Assembly: GCA_020890945.1 (NCBI GenBank)
Contig: JAJHPK010000002.1
Coordinates: 22,734 to 86,733, forward strand
Length of the DNA: 64,000 bases
Source of the DNA: Nitrosomonas sp.
Lineage (GTDB): Bacteria; Pseudomonadota; Gammaproteobacteria; Burkholderiales; Nitrosomonadaceae
Direction of reading: 5' to 3'
The notes beneath the pieces are model-generated. The model was not told the DNA's origin and ran no database searches. It saw only the letters and a list, made by a program, of their open reading frames with translations. Below, one piece after another: positions 47,808-58,900 of this stretch. Each line of letters opens with the position of its first letter. Positions within the stretch are counted from its first letter, which is position 1. The position numbers and the translations under genes are program-made.

Positions 47808-48131
47808 TTACTTAATTAATTCAGATAAATTTTTATTTCTTAATTTAATTTTATATAAAAGCTTGTCATAAAAATGAATGTGCATCATCGATCGTACAAT
47901 TAAATAGATGCTCAGAATTACCAGCGCAAGATTTAGAATTCCAATTGGAATTAGGAAATGCAATACCTGCAACACATCATAATATTTCGAAGTCGCGACT
48001 AATAAACTCATAATTGACAGAGGTAACGCGAGAATCGCAATACCTGTTCGCATCAGAGAAAATGCCGTATTCTTTTCAGCCAAAATAAGCCGAACCTCGT
48101 CCATGAGGATGCTCGGGTCAACCTTATCCAT
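47808..48131 (-). CDS. Small two-span membrane protein, DUF202-like
   Basis: A 107-residue protein. An N-terminal LILAEKNTAFSLMRTGIAIL matches the DUF202 pattern (xxERTxLAWxRTGL), followed by two hydrophobic spans at about 31-47 and 58-80 and a basic C-terminus. Function unknown. It starts 59 bp after the multicopper oxidase on the same strand, so it may be part of that transcript. Confidence 0.55.
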   Translation of the reverse strand: MDKVDPSILMDEVRLILAEKNTAFSLMRTGIAILALPLSIMSLLVATSKYYDVLQVLHFLIPIGILNLALVILSIYLIVRSMMHIHFYDKLLYKIKLRNKNLSELIK

Positions 48132-48190
48132 TTCTTCGATTGTTTTTGTAGGTATATAAAACGATAAAGTTAATGTTGATTAAAATTTAA

Positions 48191-49786
48191 TCAAGCCACA
48201 TAAAAATTACGCATCATGCTCATGTCTTCATGTTCCAGGATGTGACAGTGATAAGGAAATAAGCCCGTATAATCATTGAACGGTTTGAGAATTTGGATTT
48301 CTTCCCCAGGCATAAGCAAAATAGTATCTTTCCAGCCACTATCGATAAAACCTTTTTTGACGCTGTCATAACTGCTATCAGAATTATTTTGACGGCGCGA
48401 TAGCACCTGAAATTGTTGTCCGTGCAAGTGAATCGGATGCGGCATCGACATCATCATACCCATCATTCCGCCCCCTCCACCCATTCCATGACTCTCATGA
48501 AAGATTTTGATCCGCTGAATGCTATTCAGTGGAATTTTTTCGCTTTCGATATAATCTTGCATTTCAAATGTTCTACCGTTTAATTGGAAATTCATGTGCC
48601 GCATTCCAACTGCAATTGGCACGGTTCTATCGGGTTGAGAAATGTCGCGTTCGGTCAGTCGGCGCATCGGAATTAATTCCGTAGGCAATTTGGGCGAATC
48701 GCTAACTTGTTCTGCAATTTGGAATTTAACGATATCAATCACCTCATCTTGTCCAAATCCTCCCATCATCCCCATCATTCCTCCCATACCACCGCCCATC
48801 ATACCTCCTCGCCCCATCGCCATGTGGCTTCCTAGGTATGGCAAGCTTTGCAATACCAATTCCGAACCGGTTTTACGCCCGCTGAAATCGACCCACAACT
48901 CAACACGTTCCGCAGGTGCCAGCATAACGTAAGGCATATTTTGCGGTTTTGCTAGCAATCCGCCATCAGTCCCAATCGCGGTTACCGATGTGCCGTCATC
49001 CCATCCTAATTTATACACTCGCGCATTCGAACCATTTAAAATACGCAGCCGATACGCTCGTGTTTTTACAGGAATGATGTGATCACTTTGACCATTAATC
49101 ATGATGGTGTCACCCAAAAAGCCACGCATCCGATTGTGTCGGTTTGAACTAAATCGAAATTGATTTTCACGATCAAAGCTGCGATCTTGAATAACAATCG
49201 GTAAATCATATTCATTGCTTGGCAATTCTAATTTACGTTCCGCTTCATCGGAAATAATCAATAACCCAGCCAAACCATGATAAACCTGTGAGCCAGTAAG
49301 TTCGTGCGTATGAGAATGATACCAATTGGTACCTGCAGGATTCTTAACTTCAAACTCGTACACATAACGTTCTCCACGCGCAATTGCATACATCGGATGC
49401 CCGTCCATCGCTTGCGGTACATGCATACCATGCCAATGCGTGATACAAGGTTCCGCCAATTGATTATAAAAATTGATGCGAACTTTTTGTCCTTGCTGAA
49501 AATTCATGACAGGCCCAAGATAGCCGCGCAGTGTCTTTAAAGTCGACTGCGGTCCTTTAATTAGCTTACCTTGGTATTGCAATACCTGTGTTTTGGCACC
49601 CCGATAAATACCAACTTCAGCAGCTTGCGCAACTAAATCAATTTCTACATCCGGATTAAAAGTGCTGCTCGGTTTGCTATTAGGCACCGGGTTTTCAGCC
49701 AATAGCGCTTTGGGTAGCAAAGCAAGCAACGTACCGAATGCCGTATATTCTAAAAATCTCCGCCTTGGATAATTGATGTTAGTCAT
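48191..49786 (-). CDS. Exported multicopper oxidase (CueO/CotA-like)
   Basis: A 531-residue oxidase. A Tat signal (NYPRRRFLEYTAFG) shows it is exported folded. Copper-site motifs: THWHGMHVP, NWYHSHTHEL, HPIHLHGQQF and FPYHCHILEHEDMSMM with Met as the axial type-1 ligand. Two Met/Gly-rich insertions (around GRGGMMGGGMGGMMGMM and GGGGGMMGMMMSMPHP) recall the methionine-rich loop of CueO that binds Cu(I). It probably oxidises Cu(I) in the periplasm. AGAGGA five bases before the ATG at 49786 fixes the start. Confidence 0.9.
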   Translation of the reverse strand: MTNINYPRRRFLEYTAFGTLLALLPKALLAENPVPNSKPSSTFNPDVEIDLVAQAAEVGIYRGAKTQVLQYQGKLIKGPQSTLKTLRGYLGPVMNFQQGQKVRINFYNQLAEPCITHWHGMHVPQAMDGHPMYAIARGERYVYEFEVKNPAGTNWYHSHTHELTGSQVYHGLAGLLIISDEAERKLELPSNEYDLPIVIQDRSFDRENQFRFSSNRHNRMRGFLGDTIMINGQSDHIIPVKTRAYRLRILNGSNARVYKLGWDDGTSVTAIGTDGGLLAKPQNMPYVMLAPAERVELWVDFSGRKTGSELVLQSLPYLGSHMAMGRGGMMGGGMGGMMGMMGGFGQDEVIDIVKFQIAEQVSDSPKLPTELIPMRRLTERDISQPDRTVPIAVGMRHMNFQLNGRTFEMQDYIESEKIPLNSIQRIKIFHESHGMGGGGGMMGMMMSMPHPIHLHGQQFQVLSRRQNNSDSSYDSVKKGFIDSGWKDTILLMPGEEIQILKPFNDYTGLFPYHCHILEHEDMSMMRNFYVA

Positions 49787-49936
49787 GATGTCCTCTGCCA
49801 CTCTGCAGTAAAATTCGAAAAGTTTCCTTAACTCATATTGAAACAAAATATATATAAGTATTATATACGCAACCGCATCACATCTTGGGATTATATGTGG
49901 GTAGACTTCTATTTTTAAATCTCAACTCAGCGTTTT

Positions 49937-51226
49937 TTATTCTTCATTCTCAGCAGAATCTTTTGCAGCAATAAGTGGTATCTCTAGCCCTGTTATTTCG
50001 GGTAAAACGCTACCGGCGATTCCTTGCAAATCGCCATACATGCCTACTGTCGATTCAATGACGCCACGAATTTGCATTTCACGCTTAGCCCAAAGGCGCG
50101 TCATGGTTTTGCGTTCTTTATCCAAATCCGATTGCATATCTGAGAATTTCTCGACAATCGCTTCAATGCGATGCCGAAATTTTGCTCCGGTCAGATAGCT
50201 GTATACCAATTCCATTTTCGTTTCTTGCCCACGCTGCGCTTGACGCACATTGGCAATTTCGATCAAAGATTGACGCAGGGCAAGCGCAAGTGGAATCGCC
50301 AAACGCCATTCAACGATCCATATTCCTTCCAATTGACAAAATGTTTCGGTATTTTTGGGCAATACATTGGAAACCAAAATGGCAATTTCTGCCTTTGCAA
50401 TTCTTTGATCGGCTTTTAGCTTTGCCAACCAAAGCTCGCTCCAATTTTTGGTTCTTTTAGATTCCCACAGAATAGCGCCACACGCTTGTCCATTGACGCC
50501 AATAATTTTTTGCAATACATCGCCACCAAACTCACCTTTCGCAACGGGTTCGATATAATCCAGTGGAAAAGTAGTCCGTAATGCAAGTTCCAATTCCAGC
50601 TCTAAAGCTTCTCCTTGCAATTGTTGTGATCCCTGCTCCGCTTTACGTTTTAATTCCTCGATTTGTCGCTGCATGGATGCAATCTGCGTTTCTTTTTCCG
50701 TCACTTTAAGCCTTAAACTATCTTCGGCTTCTTGCTTGGCTTTTTGGCGCACTTGCACAATCGATTCCTGGACACGTTTTTCTATGGTGACATCGATTTC
50801 TCGCTTGGCATCATCTAATTCACGTTGTTTACGCAACCAATCCGCTTGAGCTTTTTGCGCTTCAGATAATTTAATGTCTTGCTGGTGTAAAATTTGCTGT
50901 AATGCTTCGAGCTGTTTTGATTTTTGTTCTAAATCAAAGCTCAAAGCCAGCTTTGCTTTTTTAGCTTCTTCTGCGGCAATCGTGACCCGCTCTTGTTTTA
51001 ATCTTACGGCAACTTGCTCCTCTAATTGTTGCTGATTTTCTTCCAGCATTTTTTGTTGATTTTTTAACGCGGCTTCGCGCTGAGCGATATTAGATTCTTT
51101 TTGTAGGATTTTTGCTTCATATTCGAGTCTCGTCGCTTGAATGAGCGGAGCAGCCAACGATTCTGTTAATTTAATTTCGCCGGCACAATGCGGGCAGATA
51201 ATTGTCGGTTCATTCATAGAACTCAT
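49937..51226 (-). CDS. DUF2130 family coiled-coil protein
   Basis: A 429-residue protein. A zinc-ribbon-like start (IICPHCAGEIKL) is followed by a long coiled coil (about residues 35-215). A C-terminal DUF2130 domain has FPLDYIEPVAKGEFGGDVLQ, ILWESKRTKNWSELWLAKLKADQ and VYSYLTGAKFRHRIEAIVEKF. The ESKRTKNW stretch resembles a nuclease-like fold, but activity is unproven. It lies 60 bp after a peptidase lipoprotein gene. Confidence 0.85.
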   Translation of the reverse strand: MSSMNEPTIICPHCAGEIKLTESLAAPLIQATRLEYEAKILQKESNIAQREAALKNQQKMLEENQQQLEEQVAVRLKQERVTIAAEEAKKAKLALSFDLEQKSKQLEALQQILHQQDIKLSEAQKAQADWLRKQRELDDAKREIDVTIEKRVQESIVQVRQKAKQEAEDSLRLKVTEKETQIASMQRQIEELKRKAEQGSQQLQGEALELELELALRTTFPLDYIEPVAKGEFGGDVLQKIIGVNGQACGAILWESKRTKNWSELWLAKLKADQRIAKAEIAILVSNVLPKNTETFCQLEGIWIVEWRLAIPLALALRQSLIEIANVRQAQRGQETKMELVYSYLTGAKFRHRIEAIVEKFSDMQSDLDKERKTMTRLWAKREMQIRGVIESTVGMYGDLQGIAGSVLPEITGLEIPLIAAKDSAENEE

Positions 51227-51286
51227 GCGCTACTCAGAAAATAAGAATGAAACCGACTATATAACAGAAATTTTCAGTTTGACTGA

Positions 51287-52366
51287 CTATTTTTGGGAGG
51301 AGGTATGTTCAACGGCTTGCTGCAGGATTCTATTTCGTTCAGATTTTGGTAATTCACCAATATACCGAATCGTTTCATAAAATCTGTCCATATCACCGTT
51401 TAATTGCGTAATGATGGCTTGAAAAGATGGCACTAACTGCGTATAGATTGAAACCGTTGAAAGTAAAGCATTATTCAATGGTTGCGCAAACCAAGTGTCA
51501 TAGCTGCTAAACTCATGATTCTTCGCCCTGATGAGTAAAAAATCATCTTTCAGATCTTGATAAATTTTCGCTTTTTGAATACGTTTTTCACTATCACTTC
51601 GATCTGAATCATATAACTCTAATAAACGCTGACGATGCTTTAACACTAAGTCGATAAACACCAACTCCCTATCGTGACGCGCCAATAAGACAGCTTGTTC
51701 CTGACCGGCACCCTTTTTCTTAAACCAGCGCCTTACCCCTTCATGCTCCACCGCCGTAGCAAAAGACTCATTAAAAACCGTATCGTCTGGCACATATAAA
51801 ATATGGTGCGCCAATTCATGAAAAATAAGTCGCGCCAGATTCATTTCCGAATAGCCAATGAATGTATTGAGAACGGGATCGCTAAACCAACCTAAAGTTG
51901 AGTAAGCGCGAATACCACCGACATGAACATCATAGCCTTCACTTCGAAGCTCTTCCGCGTATTGTTCAGCGCTATCTTGCGAAAAGAAACCCCGGTAGTT
52001 AACACAACCTACTTGCACAAAACACCATTGTTTAAGTGATAGCGATAATTCGGGTGCGGCAAAAACATTCCATACTACATACGGGCGATTCAAATCGGCA
52101 TAGCTAGTATAACTATGATTTTCCGGTAGTTTTAACTCGTCAGTCGCGAACTGACGTAATTCAATGACTGTGGACAGAGCGCTTTTAAGTCGAGTATCCA
52201 CATCAGGGCTGGAAATAATACGGCTAATAGGTTGTGAGCGATGAATAACTTCAAAATGACCACTAATGGCTTGAAAGTAATAAGGCAAATTTACGCATGA
52301 GCTGAGCCAGATAAACTGACCACCCACAAATGCAATTTTCCATGCGCGAACAACCTTTGAACTCAC
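51287..52366 (-). CDS. Putative lipoprotein aminopeptidase (PF10023-type)
   Basis: A 359-residue predicted zinc peptidase. The N-terminal lipobox FIWLSSC indicates membrane anchoring. The metal motif is HELAHHILY (HExxH), with the downstream Glu in VFNESFATAVEHEG, as in the PF10023 aminopeptidase family. GTG at 52366 is favoured because AGGGA lies six bases before it; another GTG two codons earlier is too close. Confidence 0.8.
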   Translation of the reverse strand: MSSKVVRAWKIAFVGGQFIWLSSCVNLPYYFQAISGHFEVIHRSQPISRIISSPDVDTRLKSALSTVIELRQFATDELKLPENHSYTSYADLNRPYVVWNVFAAPELSLSLKQWCFVQVGCVNYRGFFSQDSAEQYAEELRSEGYDVHVGGIRAYSTLGWFSDPVLNTFIGYSEMNLARLIFHELAHHILYVPDDTVFNESFATAVEHEGVRRWFKKKGAGQEQAVLLARHDRELVFIDLVLKHRQRLLELYDSDRSDSEKRIQKAKIYQDLKDDFLLIRAKNHEFSSYDTWFAQPLNNALLSTVSIYTQLVPSFQAIITQLNGDMDRFYETIRYIGELPKSERNRILQQAVEHTSSQK

Positions 52367-52648
52367 TGTCACTCCCTAGAAACAAAAATAACCTACTTTG
52401 AATCAGTCTATCTAGGTCTAGGATTTTTTTATTTTTCTAACCTAATATAAAAAAACGATTCCTCCGAGCTGAATTGTTATTTTTTTAAAAGCTTTCATTG
52501 CGTTGCAAACACAGTATATCGATTGAAATTAATCACTACTTTTGTTGCAAGGTACTTCATTTTTTTCCAATAAAGCCGTTTTAAACCCCTAACTTTGGAA
52601 AAAATAATTACAACGATCATTTAACTGTTTTTTTGTATTACAAACGCT

Positions 52649-53089
52649 ATGATAAACACATTTGAAGAATTATTAATTTTGAGTATAACGTCAGAAAACC
52701 GCCCATTTCGCCCCAGCGATTGGACAGAAAGAATTTGCGGCGTTATTGCAAATTATGACAGCAAAGGGCGATGGGCATACTCGGAACTCGCTCAACCTGT
52801 CATGCACGAAGGTCGAGTCGGGGTAAAAATAAAGACGGCTTTAGCGGAAATGAATCCTAATGCTTATCAATTCATTATCGACTTTGCGCAAAACAATCAC
52901 CTGCGTATTATCCCTAGTGGAAAAATGATTCCTGTTAAAGATCCCGTACCAATAGCCATCAATGAAGAGCCTCAAGAAGCTCTTGTAATCAATGAAGAAA
53001 TCGCGTTCTCGTTTAAAAAAATAATGACTGCTTTTTTAGCGATTCATTGGAGAATGAAATTTCCTTTTAAGAATTTTGACTATTTTTAA
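52649..53089 (+). CDS. DUF3579 family protein
   Basis: A 146-residue protein with the DUF3579 pattern: LLILSITSENRPFRPSDWTERICGVIANYD, YSELAQPVMHEGRVGVKI and NPNAYQFIIDFAQNNHLRII. The C-terminal 40 residues extend beyond the conserved part. Function unknown; members are small soluble proteins. It precedes the RND efflux operon by 211 bp and may be transcribed separately. Confidence 0.8.
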   Translation: MINTFEELLILSITSENRPFRPSDWTERICGVIANYDSKGRWAYSELAQPVMHEGRVGVKIKTALAEMNPNAYQFIIDFAQNNHLRIIPSGKMIPVKDPVPIAINEEPQEALVINEEIAFSFKKIMTAFLAIHWRMKFPFKNFDYF

Positions 53090-53300
53090 TTTTTTTCACC
53101 AAGAAGGTTGCTGCAAAATACTTTCCGTCATTCATTTTTCATTCAGCTATCAGCTTGTAAACTCCTTTTAATAAAAATAAGATTCCTAATTGTCAAGAAT
53201 TTTCTTTTTAGCGACTGGCAAAATTCATATATCATGGGGATCATTCAATTTTGTGAAAAACATGTGAAGGACAATCCCGATACACCATCAGAAAGTTTTT

Positions 53301-54731
53301 ATGCAAATATCATTAGTGTCTTTATTATTGAGTTTATTCGGATTTATAGCCCTCCCAGTATTTGCACAACCCTCGCCGCTTCCAATAGGAATTGACTCAT
53401 TATCGCCTCCGGCACTATCGTCTCCACCGAGCGGTTATTCCGAAACGATGTCCCCGGGAAAACCATTAATCCGAAATGAATCGCGGCCACCGCTAACAAC
53501 CACTTATCCGCCCCCATTATCGACCGAGTCCAAAGGACCGGCCATGTTGCTGTCTATCGAAGAATTACAGCGATTGGGTTTACGCGCCAACGGTATGGCA
53601 CAAGCAGCCCGATCTCAAGTGGACATGGCACAGGCAGGCGTTGTTGTGGCTGAGCAATATCAGAATCCAGAGGTGATGTTCACTATGGGTCCGGCACACT
53701 CTCGAATTGGCGAAAGTCTATCAGGCCCATTTAATCACCAACGCACGATCACAGTCGTACAGCCGATTGAAAATCCTTTTATGCGTAGCGCGCGTATCAA
53801 TGCTTCAGAAGCTGCGGTGAATGCTTCCAAAGCCAGTTTGGATCAAGTTAACGCAGATTTGGCAGCATTACTTCGCGTGCGCAGCTATGAATTATTATTG
53901 CGCGAAGAGCAAGCCAACATGGAACAGAGTATCTTTGATTTGTTGCAACAAGTTCGCAGGCGCATTGCCGCAAACGTTGAAAAAGGTGAATCGGCACGTT
54001 TTGAATTGATTCGCGCCGATACTGAATTACAAAATGCGATCAATCGTCGAGATGCGGCTTTTTTAACGGTAGAACGCGCTCGAGTTGGATTAATGCAATT
54101 AACTGCCGGCGCACTCCCTGTTAATTTCAAAATAAAAGGCTCGTTGAAAGATCCCATTCAATTGCCTAAATTAGATGAACTGCGTCAACAAGTTCCCGTG
54201 ATCAATCCAGATGTCGTGCGCTTGGAAGCCGAACGCGAACGTGCTGAAAAAAGAATCAGTCAAGAAAAAGCCACCATATTACCGTCGGTCAATCTGATCT
54301 ATTCCAACTATGAAGAGCAGCAATATAACTCCAATTCAGCAGGTATCAGTGTCAGAGTGCCTTTGTTTTATCAACGCCGTGGTGAGATTGACACCGCGAT
54401 TCATGATTCTTCGCGCATACGTCAGACTTTAGAGTTCCGCCGTTATGAAATCGGCCAATTATTTGAATCCGCCTGGCAAGCGTTACAAATTGCGCAACGG
54501 CGAGTAGATTCCTTTGAAGGCGGATTAATTAAAGAAGCCGAAAACGCCGTCAGAGTTGCAGAAGCTGCTTACAAATTTGGTGAACGCGGTCTGATCGAAT
54601 TCTTAGATACACAACGTATTTTACGCGGGATTTTAGCGGACTCATTACTAGCACGATTTGATTTGCAATCTGCCGCTGCTGAAATTGACCGCTTGCGCGC
54701 ACATTACCCTAGGGAGTTAACTGTAGAATGA
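53301..54731 (+). CDS. czcC: Outer membrane efflux protein, CzcC/TolC family
   Basis: A 476-residue outer-membrane factor. Signal peptide at about 1-22 (ending VFAQ), a Pro/Ser-rich segment and two long helical-hairpin repeats, for example GLRANGMAQAARSQVDMAQAG and AEAAYKFGERGLIEFLDTQR. It forms the exit duct for the RND pump encoded downstream. It overlaps the next gene by four bases (ATGA). Confidence 0.88.
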   Translation: MQISLVSLLLSLFGFIALPVFAQPSPLPIGIDSLSPPALSSPPSGYSETMSPGKPLIRNESRPPLTTTYPPPLSTESKGPAMLLSIEELQRLGLRANGMAQAARSQVDMAQAGVVVAEQYQNPEVMFTMGPAHSRIGESLSGPFNHQRTITVVQPIENPFMRSARINASEAAVNASKASLDQVNADLAALLRVRSYELLLREEQANMEQSIFDLLQQVRRRIAANVEKGESARFELIRADTELQNAINRRDAAFLTVERARVGLMQLTAGALPVNFKIKGSLKDPIQLPKLDELRQQVPVINPDVVRLEAERERAEKRISQEKATILPSVNLIYSNYEEQQYNSNSAGISVRVPLFYQRRGEIDTAIHDSSRIRQTLEFRRYEIGQLFESAWQALQIAQRRVDSFEGGLIKEAENAVRVAEAAYKFGERGLIEFLDTQRILRGILADSLLARFDLQSAAAEIDRLRAHYPRELTVE

Positions 54732-55894
54732 AATTGAAATTGGTTTTTTTATTTTTTGCTGTTATTTCTACTTTACAGTTTACGGGATGTGGCAACAAAG
54801 ATACTCCAAAGGAAACAAAATCGGTCAAACCAACGGAAGAAGAACGTGATGTTAACAACATTGCTGCTCGACCAGAATTAGCTCAGCGTTTAAAAATCGG
54901 GTTACCCACTTGGCTCGATCTGGCTGATCGCATACAGGTTCCGAGTCGCGTCCAAGTCGATGAAGAAAGAACCGCGCAAATTGGTTCTTATGTCACCGGA
55001 CGCATCATTAATATGTTTGTAGTTCTGGGTGATTACGTTAAGCCTGGTCAAGCGTTAGCCCGTATTACCAGCCCTGACTTAACACAGTCTCAGCTCGCTT
55101 ATTTACGAGCCGCGTCCCGCGTAACCGTTACTCAGAAAGCTTCCGACCGGGCACGTCACCTGCTCGCGGCAGATGCGATACCGGTCGCTGAAGTCGAGCG
55201 ACGCCAATCCGAGTTAGAAATTGCCAAAGCAGAGTTTGGCGCTGCGAAAGACCAATTGATTTTATTTGGCATGACCGATAGCGAACTCAAACAGATTAAT
55301 AAAACGGGAAAAATTTTACCTTGGCTAGACATTAAGGCCAATCGAGAAGGATATATCATTGAACGTAATGTCATGGTTGGTAAAGTCGTGCAACCTGCCG
55401 ATCCATTATTTCAAGTAGCCGATTTATCACATGTTTGGGTCGTGGGTGATGTACCTGAACAAATTGCTCGCGATGTACAACTGAAGCAACATGTTGAAAT
55501 TATCGTGCCTGCCTTAGCGGGTATGCCGCCATTGGATGGCGTGATTATTTTCGTATCGGATACGGTGAATCGTTTAACACGAACGGTGATGACGCGCGTA
55601 TTAGTAAAAAATCCAGAGCGAAAATTAAAACCCGACATGCTAGCGAACATGCACATCACTGATCCGCAACATAAATCTCTCGTAGTACCCGAATCCGCAA
55701 TTGTGCGGGAATTAAACAAAGATTATATTTTTATCGTCGTGGGTGACAATCGCTTCCAACGGGTACCTGTCGAGTTGGGTGATGAAACCGATGGTTTTAG
55801 ACCGGTGTTGAAAGGATTAACCGCAGACCAGAAAATTGTCTTGGAAGGTGCTTTTCACCTCGATAGCGAGCGTAAGCTTGCCGAACTGGAGTAA
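54728..55894 (+). CDS. czcB: RND efflux periplasmic adaptor, CzcB-like
   Basis: A 388-residue membrane fusion lipoprotein (lipobox LQFTGC). It shows the two halves of the lipoyl domain (GYVTGRI-like GSYVTGRIINMFVVLGDYVKPGQ and DIKANREGYIIERNVMVGKVVQ), a helical hairpin between them and the beta-barrel QVADLSHVWVVGDVPEQIA. Translation is coupled to the czcC-like gene. Confidence 0.9.
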   Translation: MKLKLVFLFFAVISTLQFTGCGNKDTPKETKSVKPTEEERDVNNIAARPELAQRLKIGLPTWLDLADRIQVPSRVQVDEERTAQIGSYVTGRIINMFVVLGDYVKPGQALARITSPDLTQSQLAYLRAASRVTVTQKASDRARHLLAADAIPVAEVERRQSELEIAKAEFGAAKDQLILFGMTDSELKQINKTGKILPWLDIKANREGYIIERNVMVGKVVQPADPLFQVADLSHVWVVGDVPEQIARDVQLKQHVEIIVPALAGMPPLDGVIIFVSDTVNRLTRTVMTRVLVKNPERKLKPDMLANMHITDPQHKSLVVPESAIVRELNKDYIFIVVGDNRFQRVPVELGDETDGFRPVLKGLTADQKIVLEGAFHLDSERKLAELE

Positions 55895-55900
55895 GTCTTT

Positions 55901-58900
55901 ATGAAAGCAATTGTTCGTGCAATGCTGAATCAGCGACTACTGGTTCTGATTATTGGCATAGCACTTTGTATAGCAGGCGGTTTTGCAGCCAAAAATCTTT
56001 CGGTTGATGCGTTCCCAGATGTGACCAATATTCAGGTTCAAGTAGCCACAGTTGCTATTGGACGAAGCCCTGAAGAAATGGAACGTTTAGTCACGGTTCC
56101 TGTAGAAATTGCCATGACGGGGCTGCCAGGTCTAGTAGAAATGCGCTCTCTGAACAAAAGCGGTTTGTCGCTTATTACCCTCGTTTTTACCGATAAAACG
56201 GATGTATTTTTTGCGCGTCAACTGGTGATGGAACGTATCATTGATGTAACTCCTCGACTGATTCCGGGGATTACACCGGTGCTAGGGCCTGTTTCAACAG
56301 GTTTAGGGGAAGTGTATCAATATACGATCGAACACCCTGACGACGGGAAACGTGCGTTAACTGTTGAAGAATTGACCGAACGCCGTACCACGCAAGATTG
56401 GGTCGTTCGACCGTTATTACGATCAATTCGTGGCGTAGCCGAAGTCAATTCGATTGGCGGGCACGTCAAGGAATACCAAGTGTATGTGGATCCCAACAAG
56501 TTGCGTCACTATGACTTAACGCTTACCCAAGTTGATCGTGCCTTAGCTAGCAATAATGCCAATGCAAGTGGCAATATTTTAGCGCTGCAATATGAACAAT
56601 ACTTAATACGCGGCGTTGGTTTAATTTCGTCTTTGGATGATATTCGTAACATCGTGCTGCGCGAAAGACAGGGTGTTCCCGTATATGTACGTGATGTAGC
56701 GGAAGTAACTCTCGGTGGTGAGGTTCGTCAAGGCGCTAGCATAAAAAACGGATATACCGAATCCGTAGCTGCCATTGTCATGATGTTGCGCGGCGGCAAT
56801 GCCAAAGAAATTGTAGGACGGATCAAAGAAAAAGTCGCAGAAATTAATGAACGTGGGTTATTACCCAACGGATTACAAATCGTTCCATTTTATGATCGTA
56901 CCGATTTGGTCGATGGTGCACTATCCACCGTACAAACTACGCTCGTAGAATCCTTAATTCTCGTGATTGTTGTGTTATCCATTTTTCTTGGCACCATTCG
57001 AACCAGTGTTGTGGTGTGTTTTACCTTGATCATCACACCGCTCGTTACATTCATGGTGATGAATTATTATGGAATGCCCGCAAACTTAATGTCGCTAGGT
57101 GGACTTACCATTGCGCTAGGTATGATGGTCGATCCCACGGTAGTGGTTGTAGAAAATATTTATCAGCGTTTAGGTGAATCTCAGGGAACTGGAAAATCAA
57201 AATATAAAGTCATTGTTGACGCTGTCGCTGAAGTCGGCACACCCGTTATATTTGGTGTTTTTGTAACAGTCCTAGTATTTCTCCCGCTCATGACCCTCGA
57301 AGGCATGGAAGGAAAAACCTTTAGCCCATTGGCCATTACCATCGCCATTTCATTATTGATTGCGCTATTTGTTTCAATCTTGTTATCTCCGGTACTGAGT
57401 GATTACTTACTGCAAGGCGGTAGTGAGCAAGATACCAAAATTGTCGCTTTTTTAAAAAGCGGTTATCTGCGAATTCTGAATTTAGCTTTAAATAATCAGA
57501 AAAAAACTATGATTATTGCAATCAGTTCGCTAATGGTCGCATTCGCAATATTTCCGTTGCTCGGAAAGTCTTTTATTCCGATCATGAAAGAAGGTGCGAT
57601 AACGCCAGTCATTATACGTGCTCCTTCGATCTCGCTCGATGAAGCGATAAAAATTGAAACCGAAGCAATGCAATTGATTGCGGCGATTCCTGGAGTGAAG
57701 TCTGTAGTTTCAAAGCTTGGGCGTGGAGACACGCCCGCAGATCCAGCTTCGCAAAATGAATCGGACCCGATTGTCGATTTGGACTTAGAAAATTCCGGAC
57801 GTTCTCAAACTGACATTGAAGAAGATATTCGCAAAGCTTTGACTGTTTTGCCGGGCGTCAATATCGTTCTTTCCCAGCCTATTGCAGCACGTGTGGATGA
57901 AATGGTGACCGGCGTCCGCTCGCAAATAGCTGTCAAAATTTTTGGCGATGATCTTGAAGAATTAAGAAAGCTATCCGAACAAGTCGCACGGATTGTCAAA
58001 TCAACACGTGGCGCACGGGATATTCGTATCGAACGACTATCGGGACAACAAGAATTAACCATTAATATTGATCGCAGAGCCATTGCCCGTCACGGCATCA
58101 ACGTTTCAGATGTCAATGAAATGATTGCCACGGCCATTGGGGGAAAAGCTGTCACCCAAGTTTTCGAGGGTGAAAGAAGATTCACTCTGCTTTTGAGATT
58201 TCCTGCTGAGTTTCGCTATGATGTAGAAGCCATTAAAGAGCTGTTATTAAGACCAGCGAGCAATGCTCTACCCGGTGAAAAAGGCGGTTCAGGAGGCAGA
58301 TTGGTTCCTTTAAGCGCAGTAGCGGATATTCAAGTCGTTGATGGCCCCGCGATTGTTTCGCGTGAATTTGCTCGGCGCCGTGTAGTTGTTGGTGCGAATG
58401 TTCATGACCGTGATCTAGGTGGTTTTGTTGATGAACTTAAACAACGTACCGCAGAAGAAATCAAATTGCCGCCTGGTTATTATTTTGTTTGGGGAGGCCA
58501 GTTTGAGAATATGGAACGAGCAATGGCTACTTTGTCAGTGATTGTTCCCATTACTCTTGCAGCCATTTTCTTTTTATTATTTATGTTGTTCGGCTCAGTC
58601 AAAATGGCGGTTTTGATCTATTTAGCACTACCATTTGCTTCTGTCGGCGGTATTTTAGGATTATTCTTTTCCGGACAGTACTTGTCCGTCCCTGCGTCGG
58701 TTGGGTTTATTGCGGTATGGGGCACGTCTATCTTGAATGGTGTTGTACTCATTTCTTTTATTCGCGAGCTGCGGGAAAAAGGCTTGAGTATTGACGAAGC
58801 GGTACGCAAAGCTTGTGAACAGCGGTTTCGTCCCGTGATGATGACAGCGGCAACGACTGTGTTAGGATTGGCTCCTTTTCTAATTGCTTCAGGTTTAGGA

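Noticed and set aside
48760-48830. Repetitive catcat/ccacc-like tract, possible microsatellite
   Set aside because: It is the coding sequence of the Met/Gly-rich insert of the multicopper oxidase and stays in frame.
53108-53395. A 95-codon plus-strand frame just before the czcC-like gene
   Set aside because: It overlaps the signal peptide coding region of the efflux gene in another frame and resembles no protein family.
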